Shown here piece after piece: positions 29,557 through 37,290 of a stretch of DNA of 64,000 nt. A program made the translations under genes and the position numbers. The stretch is taken from positions 1 through 64,000 of the forward strand of contig NZ_NPDQ01000007.1 of assembly GCF_002812125.1 (NCBI RefSeq). Reading direction: 5' to 3'. The first letter of the stretch is position 1. Every line of letters begins with the position of its first letter. The notes beneath the pieces are model-generated. The model was not told the origin of the DNA and did not search any database. It worked only from the letters and a program-made list of their open reading frames with translations. The stretch is from Leptospira brenneri (GTDB lineage Bacteria; Spirochaetota; Leptospiria; Leptospirales; Leptospiraceae).

Positions 29557-30850
29557 TCCTTTTAAATAATTCGCTGAGAGAAGTGTCTTTTCTAGATTTT
29601 GTTTTTAACTGGTAAATTGATTCAATCACCACAGAACTATGCGGGTATAAATCTTTCATACTTTCTACCTGCTCCTTATAAGGAGACGAAACATAACCAG
29701 AGGATTGAATCATATAATTAGAAGTATTATTTTTCAATCGTACATGAATGGCCTGAAAAACATAAGAAGCGACAGGAAGATCTGTTTGTTTCAACTTCCA
29801 AAGAAAAGTCTCCCCTGATGGAATCCGTGTATCATTTACTTTTTTTGCAGCCGGTGACCAAGACCATTCTTGGCCAATAGTAGTTTCTGTTTGGAAAATC
29901 GAATTTCCTTTGGAATCCAAACCATCTAACCTCAATTTGTAAAATCTTTCTGGATCGCCAGTGGTGACGTGATGGTCAGCATTAACATTTTTTATCTGTA
30001 TTTCGATTGATCCATCGCTTACCTTGATACCAGAAAGAACAATACCAGGTTTATACCCTAATCTAATTTGATCAGGATATAAATCGAATCTTTTGGGAAC
30101 ACCACCACCAATAAATCCATGTTTATGTGAAGTCCTTACTGGTTTGCCGAGAGATGACTTCACAAAGGACCGGCGAACTTCCGGTTGGTGACAGGATGAA
30201 CAAGTTTGATTTGATTTAGTTGCATGTAACTCTGCCCCAGTTTGGAAAGAACAAACCAGTGATTCATTTAAAGTATAAGTTTCGTTATGGCAATCATAAC
30301 AACGTTTCATCAACTGATCGCGGTCAATTTTTAGTGGATGAGGGGGAGAAGTCCCACCCGTTCCACCTATCACATAACTTTCATTAGTTTTTGAATCAAC
30401 TCTTACATGACAAGTAGCACAAGTCACACCTTCCGCCTTCATTTCAGGATTAAAATTTGGGTTTGGGATCTCAACGGGTCGGAAATAATCCCCATTTTTT
30501 AGCCCAGTGATGATGGTTTCTCTTTGATTTTGAACAGGAATATGGCAGTTCAAACAAATCCATTTAGGAGAACTTGGTTTTGCCAACTCAGACTGAAATT
30601 GGATATCGGTAAGTGCATTAGCATGAGTGGAGCGAGTCCACTCCTCATAAATTTCGGTATGGCAATTCCCACAATTTTTTGCAGTGGGTGCACCAACGCC
30701 CTTTAGGTCTGGTAAATTCTCAATAGGTTTAGCCCAAACCTTACCAGGGAACACTTGTTCAATGGAGACTTCTCTTTGGTTGATATAAAGATAAGTTCCA
30801 GCGCCCAAAACAATCAGTGTAAAAAAAGATATATATATGTTTTTTTTCAA
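29534..30850 (-). CDS. pentahaem cytochrome c (c554-like)
   Basis: This 438-residue protein has an N-terminal membrane anchor or signal (5-23) and five CxxCH haem sites starting at Cys60, Cys99, Cys144, Cys184 and Cys217. The spacing and EEWTRSTHANA after the first haem fit the cytochrome c554 family. The C-terminal 200 residues have no haem and form a beta-rich domain with ADHHVTTGDPERFYKLRL, which is also present in the cytochrome at 38764. It overlaps the rhodanese gene by 4 bases, so the two products probably work together in the periplasm. Confidence 0.88.
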   Translation of the reverse strand: MKKNIYISFFTLIVLGAGTYLYINQREVSIEQVFPGKVWAKPIENLPDLKGVGAPTAKNCGNCHTEIYEEWTRSTHANALTDIQFQSELAKPSSPKWICLNCHIPVQNQRETIITGLKNGDYFRPVEIPNPNFNPEMKAEGVTCATCHVRVDSKTNESYVIGGTGGTSPPHPLKIDRDQLMKRCYDCHNETYTLNESLVCSFQTGAELHATKSNQTCSSCHQPEVRRSFVKSSLGKPVRTSHKHGFIGGGVPKRFDLYPDQIRLGYKPGIVLSGIKVSDGSIEIQIKNVNADHHVTTGDPERFYKLRLDGLDSKGNSIFQTETTIGQEWSWSPAAKKVNDTRIPSGETFLWKLKQTDLPVASYVFQAIHVRLKNNTSNYMIQSSGYVSSPYKEQVESMKDLYPHSSVVIESIYQLKTKSRKDTSLSELFKRNAERKGE

Positions 30851-31767
30851 TTTCCAGTTTCCAACGGTAGTTTAGGATCAGACGACCATTCCCACATAGA
30901 ACCCGCATAGTTATAAGCATTATACCCATAAGTACGAAGGATTCCAACCACAAAAGCAGAACGAACACCTCCCGTACAGTATGCTGCAATCGGTTTTTCT
31001 TTTTGAATGCCTAGACCTTTCAAATAAAGTTCAACCTCAGCCTTTGATTTTACGTTCCCTTTTGCATCAAATAATTCTTGGTAGAAAAAGGACTTAGCAC
31101 CTGGTATATGCCCTCCTCTAGATTCGCCGTAAGGTGTAGCTCCCGAAAATTCTCTTGGTTCTCTTGTATCTAGAATTTGGTATTTCTTAGTGGACAAACC
31201 TTTTAAAATATCATCTTTGAAGACAGCAGCTGATATTAAGTCTTTTGTTACCTTAAGGTTAGAATTAGAAGATATGTTTTCAGTTTTAGGATTTATTTTT
31301 TTTCGGATCTGTTTCTCGTAAGCCGGGTATCCACCATCAATCCAATAAACTTGTTTGAATCCGACCTCTCGTAAACTCCAAACAATTCGCCCTTCCTCTC
31401 CCCAACCAGATTCACCATCACCTAACACTAGTATATTTTCATCTTGTTTAAGACCTAAATCGTTTATTGTTTTACGGACTAGTTTGAGTTCTAACAACTC
31501 TCCTTTATGGGGAGCATCCGTACGCGCTAGATCTTCCCATGAAATGACCGCAGCTCCTGGTATTTTGTTTTTCAACCGAGAAATCGAGGAGCGAGTGTCG
31601 AGGATTTTGTATTTCGGAAGTGATAGTGCTAATTCTGCACCCAGAAACCAAGGGGATTCCACTTGTTTGGTTACTGGAACAGAAGGCCCAGCATTTTGTT
31701 CCCCAAAAAATGCAAAGATAAGAGAGAAAAAAAATAGATAGATTCCGTAACTGTGTAGTACTTTCAC
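30847..31767 (-). CDS. periplasmic tandem-rhodanese sulfurtransferase
   Basis: This 306-residue protein has a signal peptide (about 1-26) and two rhodanese domains. The first has ILDTRSSISRL but LGDGESGWG in place of the cysteine loop, so it is structural. The second has ILDTREPREFSG, RGGHIPGAKSF and the active loop CTGGVRSA with Cys264. The loop and layout are those of thiosulfate or mercaptopyruvate sulfurtransferases. Export to the periplasm and coupling to a pentahaem cytochrome are the unusual features. A DUF4395 gene is transcribed divergently. Confidence 0.88.
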   Translation of the reverse strand: MKVLHSYGIYLFFFSLIFAFFGEQNAGPSVPVTKQVESPWFLGAELALSLPKYKILDTRSSISRLKNKIPGAAVISWEDLARTDAPHKGELLELKLVRKTINDLGLKQDENILVLGDGESGWGEEGRIVWSLREVGFKQVYWIDGGYPAYEKQIRKKINPKTENISSNSNLKVTKDLISAAVFKDDILKGLSTKKYQILDTREPREFSGATPYGESRGGHIPGAKSFFYQELFDAKGNVKSKAEVELYLKGLGIQKEKPIAAYCTGGVRSAFVVGILRTYGYNAYNYAGSMWEWSSDPKLPLETGN

Positions 31768-31906
31768 GAAGATACCCTCCGAATTTATAAAGTCTTTCTC
31801 TTTTAAGACGGATTATCGTCAATAAAATAAATATTTCATCCAATAAAGCGAATTTTCCTTGCTTAAGAAAGAGCTCTCCGTACTTTGGAAGCTATTGGAG
31901 GGCAAA

Positions 31907-32383
31907 ATGAAAATTGGTTATTATCCAGATGTGGTCAACGAAAATGTCACGAGGATTGTTGCTTCAACAGTGGTATTTCTTGGCGTTTTTGCGATTCTAT
32001 TTCCCAATCCTTACGTCCTAGCATTCTTATTTGCTGGTTTTACATTAAGACTCAGTTATGGCCCGAAGTTTGAGCCTTTCGCTTTTTTCACATCTCGATA
32101 CTTAGTTCCATGGCTTGGAATTTCCTTTGTTGCAACTGCTGGTCCACCCAAACGATTTGCACAACTCATTGGATTTTTATTCAGTGCTGCTGCGATTCTG
32201 TTCTTCACTTTGGACCTAACACTTGCCTACCAAATCACTTTAGCAACTCTCGTTTTCTTTGCCTCCTTAGAATCTTTTTTGGGATGGTGTGCTGGATGTT
32301 TTGCTTTCGGGATCTTAATGAAACTGGGAGTGATCCCAACAGAAATTTGTGAAAGATGTAACAATCTAAATTTCAATAAATAG
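31907..32383 (+). CDS. DUF4395 membrane protein with CxxC
   Basis: This 158-residue protein starts at the ATG at 31907, 5 bases after GGAGG. It has four membrane helices, the family start PDVVNENVTRIVAS, and WCAGC near the C-terminus. DUF4395 proteins often occur beside thioredoxin-like or sulfurtransferase genes, and the CxxC pair suggests a thiol redox role in the membrane. Here it is divergent from a periplasmic rhodanese, which fits. An additional Cys pair (ERC and EIC) lies at the end. Confidence 0.82.
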   Translation: MKIGYYPDVVNENVTRIVASTVVFLGVFAILFPNPYVLAFLFAGFTLRLSYGPKFEPFAFFTSRYLVPWLGISFVATAGPPKRFAQLIGFLFSAAAILFFTLDLTLAYQITLATLVFFASLESFLGWCAGCFAFGILMKLGVIPTEICERCNNLNFNK

Positions 32384-32397
32384 TTTTCGTTAAAACA

Positions 32398-33714
32398 TTG
32401 TTACAATGGATTCTATTCATCAGTGTTTCTTTGGTTACCATTCTCTTTCTCTGGATGGTAACCCTTCCAAAATCTTTTTTTAAAAAATACAAAACAATCA
32501 TTTTCATCATAGGACTTGGAATTCGAGTTCTGTTTATTTTTCTTCCTCCTATTTGGGAAGATGATTGGTCTAGATATTTATGGGAAGGGAATTTAATTCG
32601 GCAAGGAGAATCACCTTATGAAAAAGTTCCTTTTGATTCGTTTCAAAAAACAAATTTAGGTGATACCGAAACAGAAATTCTATCACAAATCAATCACCCT
32701 GATTGGACAACAATTTACAGCCCCTTTGTTTTATTGTTTTTTGCCTTATTTTCTCCAGGTTTTTCTGGATTTTTTCTGAAACTTAGTTACCTAGTTCTTG
32801 AAACTTCGAGTTTTTTGTTTTTCTCAAAAGGCAGATTTTCTAAATCTCAATTATTGTATTGGTTATTTCCTATTTTGATTAAGGAAGTTTATCTCAATTT
32901 TCATTTTGAAATATTAATCCTTTCTCTTTTTTGGATTTTGTTTGATTCGATTCGATATAAAAAAATAGTCTTTTCGAGTTTCCTATTTGGTCTTGTTGTC
33001 CATATTAAATTCTTTTCATTGTTTTACTTTGTTTATCTTTTCAAAACAATTTCGTTCAAAACTTGGAAAGGAAGTTGGAGGAAACTGGTTTTACCTAGTT
33101 TGTCTTTTTTATTTGGGTTTTTTATTTTTTATTTTATCTATTATCTACTTTTTCCAGATACAAATGATTTTGGAATTACCAACTTGATCAAATTTGGTTC
33201 TGCTTTCAAATTCAATCAGTTTTACGAACCATTTTGGAAAACATTCGGAATCATTGATCTAAAAACCATTCCATTCTTTTTCCTTCTAGCGATTATGATT
33301 GGATACATTCTCATCTCCTTCGAAAAAAAGAATCGTTTGCGAAAATTTTCAGTAATATCCACTCGCCTCGATTTGTTTTTTTTGATTGGGTATCTTTTCC
33401 TTTGTCTTCTTCCCGTTTACAACCCTTGGTATTTTTTAATCCTTCTACCATTTTTAGTGATTTCAAAATCCGCTAGAATTTCCCCCTGGATTTTGATCTC
33501 GATACCCCAATTGTCCTATCTCACTTCCGCCCGCTTGGGACTTACATTTCATTATTTCTACGAAATCCCTGACTCGATCCTCCTTCTAGAGGCGGTTATC
33601 TCCCTTATCTGTCTCACCTGGCATTTCAGGCAAATATTCATTTTAGTTTACAAAATATCCAATATATCAAACATAGCCCCTAAGGGAAGTATTGGGTATG
33701 GAAACAGAAATTGA
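32398..33714 (+). CDS. multipass membrane glycosyltransferase-like protein
   Basis: This protein of about 438 residues has ten or more membrane helices and the loop WEDDWSRYLWEGNLIRQGE then SPYEKVPF, matching the pattern in the protein at 27555-28832. It is probably a lipid-linked sugar transferase of the same GT-C type. The start is doubtful: TTG 32398 has no clear ribosome-binding site, and the next in-frame ATG (32455) would cut the first helix. The end overlaps the regulator gene by 17 bases. Confidence 0.7.
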   Translation: MLQWILFISVSLVTILFLWMVTLPKSFFKKYKTIIFIIGLGIRVLFIFLPPIWEDDWSRYLWEGNLIRQGESPYEKVPFDSFQKTNLGDTETEILSQINHPDWTTIYSPFVLLFFALFSPGFSGFFLKLSYLVLETSSFLFFSKGRFSKSQLLYWLFPILIKEVYLNFHFEILILSLFWILFDSIRYKKIVFSSFLFGLVVHIKFFSLFYFVYLFKTISFKTWKGSWRKLVLPSLSFLFGFFIFYFIYYLLFPDTNDFGITNLIKFGSAFKFNQFYEPFWKTFGIIDLKTIPFFFLLAIMIGYILISFEKKNRLRKFSVISTRLDLFFLIGYLFLCLLPVYNPWYFLILLPFLVISKSARISPWILISIPQLSYLTSARLGLTFHYFYEIPDSILLLEAVISLICLTWHFRQIFILVYKISNISNIAPKGSIGYGNRN

Positions 33715-34309
33715 AAGTTTTTCGGCCACAACAGAAAACGAAAGAAATGTCGATGAAGTGCTGACGGTTGTCCTTGGTGAAACCTTAAAACGCAGAAGGT
33801 TAGAACTTGGACTATCTATGGAAAAGTTATCTCAACTTTCGACTGTTAGTCGAGGAATGTTAGGACTCATTGAATCGGGAAAAACCACACCCAGTATCGG
33901 GATTTTATGGAAATTATCCAAATCACTTCGAATCCCCATCGGAGAAATGATTCCCGACCTTTTTGCCCAATCACCACGTTTTATTGGTTCTGGCGAGGGA
34001 AAACGCTGGGTTTCTCCCAAAAATATAGCAGAATCAAGGGTTTTTTACCAAGAAGAAAGAGATCGTTTGAGTCTGACCGAATGGAAACTTAGCACCGGCA
34101 AAGTCACACAATTCAGTCACCTACCCACCGCCTTTGATATTAAAATCTATCAAGTTTCTGGAAAAATTAAAATCAAACTAAAAACCAAAGAGATCATTTT
34201 GGAACCAGCAGATAGTGCCTTCTTCCCTGTATCGGAACTCGAATTTCTAGAAAACGAATTTGGAGAAGAATCTAAATTTCTTTGGATCGCATCCAAAAAG
34301 GCACGCTAA
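33698..34309 (+). CDS. XRE-family regulator with C-terminal cupin domain
   Basis: This 203-residue protein has a helix-turn-helix of the XRE type at about 26-82, with LKRRRLELGLSMEKLSQL and recognition-helix region SRGMLGLIESGKTTPS. A cupin-like beta-barrel follows (about 125-195), probably sensing a small ligand. I chose the ATG at 33698, about 10 bases after AAGGGA; a TTG at 33692 is possible. It is followed by the sulfurtransferase-fold lipoprotein cluster, and a palindrome suited to an XRE protein lies 70 bases after its stop codon. Confidence 0.88.
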   Translation: METEIESFSATTENERNVDEVLTVVLGETLKRRRLELGLSMEKLSQLSTVSRGMLGLIESGKTTPSIGILWKLSKSLRIPIGEMIPDLFAQSPRFIGSGEGKRWVSPKNIAESRVFYQEERDRLSLTEWKLSTGKVTQFSHLPTAFDIKIYQVSGKIKIKLKTKEIILEPADSAFFPVSELEFLENEFGEESKFLWIASKKAR

Positions 34310-34332
34310 GCGAGTTTTTGGGAATCCCAAAC

Positions 34333-34370
34333 GACTCCATTCCTCAAACCGAAGGGAGTCCAAAGGAATG
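34333..34370 (+). promoter_or_regulatory. possible pseudoknot upstream of lipoprotein gene
   Basis: GACTCC (34333-34338) can pair with GGAGTC (34355-34360), and CATTCC (34338-34343) with GGAATG (34365-34370). The order of the arms is that of an H-type pseudoknot. It could also be chance. Confidence 0.25.
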
Positions 34371-34379
34371 CACATCACG

Positions 34380-34391
34380 ACAATATATTGT
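34380..34391. promoter_or_regulatory. candidate operator ACAAT-AT-ATTGT
   Basis: A perfect 12-base palindrome, ACAATATATTGT, lies between the XRE-cupin regulator and the rhodanese-fold lipoprotein gene. XRE proteins such as the phage 434 repressor bind ACAA...TTGT operators. The same ACAAT-N2-ATTGT pattern recurs at 63478. Confidence 0.5.
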
Positions 34392-34396
34392 GCGTT

Positions 34397-34428
34397 ATAT
34401 AAGATTTTATGTTCAATATATAAGATTT
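34397..34428 (+). promoter_or_regulatory. direct repeat ATATAAGATTT x2
   Basis: ATATAAGATTT occurs at 34397-34407 and 34418-34428, 21 bases apart (two DNA turns), just after the palindrome. The AT-rich copies could be two protein sites on one DNA face or contain the promoter -10 region. Confidence 0.4.
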
Positions 34429-34534
34429 ACGATTTTTGAATTTCCCCTCCTTTTCAGACTGGCCTTACCATGTTTCTTACCTCTGGTGCAACCCCTACAG
34501 ATGGGAAACAGGAATACAATCGAAGGATTAACAA

Positions 34535-35887
34535 ATGAAAACCAATCTACTATACAAGTCGATTGCTCTTATTACCGCGGGGTTCATCGGAGCCTGCGGT
34601 GGAGCGAAAAACGACGACACCAAGAATCTGCTTCTTGCAGCACTTGCCCTTTCCTCTGGAATTAAGGTCAATAGTGCTGCTGAGTTAGCAAAAGAGTCTA
34701 ACGACGATTACAATCTAAATGAGTATGGACTAATCACTCCATCGACTTTGGGTAAATGGGTCAACAATTGGGCAGGAACAAAACCTGCAGGAATTAACGG
34801 TAAACTCGTCATCTTACAAAACGGTGCAAGCGCCACTGTTGGTAAAGAATACATTGCAGGTAATGGAAACGATGTAGTTGTGTATTCTTTTACTTTTGCT
34901 GATGGAGCCAGTGCCCTTGATGGTGGAGATGGTTTTAGCCAAAAACGAAGTAGCGGACTCAGTGATACAGTTTCCATCATTGCGAATGGAACAAAGATTG
35001 ATGCCATCCTAAATCGTTATGGAATTGATCCGGTCAATGACCTGGTTGTATTTGTTTCTTCGGCAAATGCCAATAACCATGTCCAAGGAACTCTTCGTGG
35101 ATTTTATTCCTTTCGTTATTGGGGATTTGATCACAAAAACCTTGCTTTCTTAAATGGAACACTTCCAAGACTTGCAACAACTGACGGAAACTTTGTTCCA
35201 TTCAGTTCCACAACAAACACTCCTCCTAGTTACACAAACCGTTATTCTGTAAAGTCACTAAGAGTAGATAATACAATTCTTATGTTACCTGTTGAGGATG
35301 TGATCACTGCAGTAAAAAATCCGAATAACGTTACCATTTCAGGACTTACTTCCAGTGTGTTTATTTCTGATGCAAGATCTTCCTCAGGAACTAGTAACGA
35401 ATACAATGGTGTAATTCGAAGCACAACTTCTGAAGTAGCTGGTAAATACGTTGGGTTTGAAGGTAGAATCAAAGGTGCAAAAGAACTAAAATGGACAGAT
35501 CTACTCGATACTGAATTTCGTTTTTTACCAAAAGCTACTCTAAAAGCATATTATGATGGAAAAGGTTACCAAGCAGGTCAAACGGCTATCCAACTTTGCC
35601 GAACTAATAACAGATCACAGGTGACTGGTTTTTCTTACATTGCCATTCTCGGATATCCATCTACATACTATGATGGAAGCTGGATTGAATGGGGAAGTTT
35701 AACTGGTGGTGGGCCCGCGCCAAAACTACCGGCTGATTCTCCTTACCGGACTGACATTGCAGAACTATCTGAAGTCATCACATACAATGTGGCTGGTGAT
35801 GTAGATCCAAATCTTCCAACTAACTTGAATGCGTTCGCAACAACTTCAAGAAAGATTATAGACGAAGACAAAGCTTATAAACGTTAA
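34535..35887 (+). CDS. rhodanese-fold lipoprotein
   Basis: This 450-residue lipoprotein has a lipobox ending at Cys21 (FIGAC). Two divergent rhodanese domains follow. In the first, LVVFVSSANANNHVQG and the YWGFDHKNLAFLNG strand replace the usual sequence. In the second, FISDARSSSG, GFEGRIKGAKELKW and ILGYPSTYYDGSWIEWG match thiosulfate sulfurtransferases, and Cys355 in QLCRTNNRSQ sits where the catalytic cysteine should be. It ends EDKAYKR. It is one of three paralogues in this window and heads a cluster with a barrel and a cytochrome. Substrate unknown. Confidence 0.78.
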   Translation: MKTNLLYKSIALITAGFIGACGGAKNDDTKNLLLAALALSSGIKVNSAAELAKESNDDYNLNEYGLITPSTLGKWVNNWAGTKPAGINGKLVILQNGASATVGKEYIAGNGNDVVVYSFTFADGASALDGGDGFSQKRSSGLSDTVSIIANGTKIDAILNRYGIDPVNDLVVFVSSANANNHVQGTLRGFYSFRYWGFDHKNLAFLNGTLPRLATTDGNFVPFSSTTNTPPSYTNRYSVKSLRVDNTILMLPVEDVITAVKNPNNVTISGLTSSVFISDARSSSGTSNEYNGVIRSTTSEVAGKYVGFEGRIKGAKELKWTDLLDTEFRFLPKATLKAYYDGKGYQAGQTAIQLCRTNNRSQVTGFSYIAILGYPSTYYDGSWIEWGSLTGGGPAPKLPADSPYRTDIAELSEVITYNVAGDVDPNLPTNLNAFATTSRKIIDEDKAYKR

Positions 35888-35895
35888 AAAAACAT

Positions 35896-35923
35896 AGAGA
35901 GGAATGCACTGACATTCCTCTCT
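35896..35923 (+). terminator. strong hairpin between cluster genes
   Basis: An 11-bp perfect stem, AGAGAGGAATG (35896-35906) with CATTCCTCTCT (35913-35923), has a 6-base loop. Only TTAATAT follows, so it is a weak terminator. It may lower expression of the genes downstream or protect the upstream mRNA end. Confidence 0.55.
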
Positions 35924-35960
35924 TAATATATAAAAAGATCGATTACGCAGGGAAAGTTAT

Positions 35961-36320
35961 ATGAAGAACTTATTAAAATTTTTAATGATGAATCTAATTT
36001 TGATCTCATCCTCTTTTGCTTCTGGAGGAATTGGTGGTGGTGGTATTGCCAACATTCCACAAGGACAAGATAGAGAAAAATATCACTTAGGAAAAGCAGT
36101 CTACAACCAAGACCTAAGTTTAGAAAAACAAACTAATGTAAATTTAGTGGAACAAGAAGAAAGATTAGAATACTTACAAGGCAGTTTACCAAACACGGAA
36201 AAAAGAAGAGTAAACCTTCCTGACTTTGCTGGAAAACTGACTGAGGAACAATTACAAGCCCTCGAATACTTTGTTCAAGTTAGATTCAATGTAAAACTTC
36301 CAGAAAAAAAGAAGGAGTAA
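35961..36320 (+). CDS. small secreted protein, possible haem-less cytochrome-like fold
   Basis: This 119-residue protein has a signal peptide (about 1-21, FASGG) and a Gly-rich start to the mature part. The rest, with YHLGKAVYNQDLSL and then LTEEQLQALEYFVQVRFN, has the helix pattern of a small cytochrome c domain but no CxxCH or other cysteine. The resemblance is by eye only. It lies between the rhodanese-fold lipoprotein and the barrel gene, 3 bases from the latter. Confidence 0.7.
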   Translation: MKNLLKFLMMNLILISSSFASGGIGGGGIANIPQGQDREKYHLGKAVYNQDLSLEKQTNVNLVEQEERLEYLQGSLPNTEKRRVNLPDFAGKLTEEQLQALEYFVQVRFNVKLPEKKKE

Positions 36321-36323
36321 ACA

Positions 36324-37280
36324 ATGAAATCCTTCTTTAATTTATTCAAATATATTTCATTTTTATCTATTTTTGCCGCTCCGGGTCTTTATGCGCAACA
36401 AGCATGGGCTCCCTATGAAAGACAACTCTGGGTGCGTCCAGTATTCATTCACTCGGAATACGATAGTGCCTTTCTTGCTGGACAAAAAGCAAAATACGAC
36501 GATAACGTTCGTTTGTCGGTTGCAAACCTAGCGCTTGAATATGGGATTACTGACAGACTTACCGCGGACTTAACCATTGGATTTGGAAAGTTAGGTCGCC
36601 ATAGAGTTTTCAACAGGTATCTTGGTTTACAACAAACTCCAGATGTTCCGGATAAATATGGGTTTATGGATACAAGATTTGGACTTCGTTATAAAATTGT
36701 AGACGAGTTTGATTCTAAATACCGTTGGATGCCTACAATCTCTCTTCGTGTTGGGGGAATCAAACGTGGAGATTATGATAGAAATCCACAATCGCTTGGT
36801 GATGGAGCCAGTGGTGGAGAGGTCAATCTCTACTTAGCAAAAGATTTTGGGATTTGGGGACTTGGAACTTTGGGTGAACTTTCTTATAGAAAAAGAGAAA
36901 ATCCTGTACCCGATGATATCCTTTATTACTCAGCAATTTACAAACGTTTCTTTGAATCCTTGTTTTTGACTGTTGGTCTTCGTGGACAAGTAGGTCAAGG
37001 TGGTTATGCTTACGCTGACCCAAGACAACAACCACCCTGGAATATGGTTCGATATCCACAGCCATCGGTGTACGGTATCAATCCCTATGATGTTTACGTA
37101 CAAAATGAACGACCTGCATGGGGAAGAAGAGAAGACTTTCATAATGCTGAAGTCGGCCTAAGTTACCAGGATAGTTTTGGCAACTTCTACACCCTCTTCT
37201 ATTCAGAAACAATTGCAGGTTATAATACTGCAAGGTTAAAAACTGTGGGATTCGCAGCAACGCTCCCATACAATCTCTGA
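36324..37280 (+). CDS. outer-membrane beta-barrel protein
   Basis: This 318-residue protein has a signal peptide (about 1-25, LYAQ) and then alternating strands rich in Tyr, Arg and Gly, such as RLSVANLALEYGITDRLTAD and FMDTRFGLRYKIVDEF. It ends in VGFAATLPYNL, with an aromatic residue near the C-terminus. The pattern of short turns after strands matches Phenol_MetA_deg-like or porin-like barrels. It lies in the middle of the cluster and could be the outer-membrane pore for it. Not assigned to a named family. Confidence 0.8.
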   Translation: MKSFFNLFKYISFLSIFAAPGLYAQQAWAPYERQLWVRPVFIHSEYDSAFLAGQKAKYDDNVRLSVANLALEYGITDRLTADLTIGFGKLGRHRVFNRYLGLQQTPDVPDKYGFMDTRFGLRYKIVDEFDSKYRWMPTISLRVGGIKRGDYDRNPQSLGDGASGGEVNLYLAKDFGIWGLGTLGELSYRKRENPVPDDILYYSAIYKRFFESLFLTVGLRGQVGQGGYAYADPRQQPPWNMVRYPQPSVYGINPYDVYVQNERPAWGRREDFHNAEVGLSYQDSFGNFYTLFYSETIAGYNTARLKTVGFAATLPYNL

Positions 37281-37290
37281 GGTTAAACCA

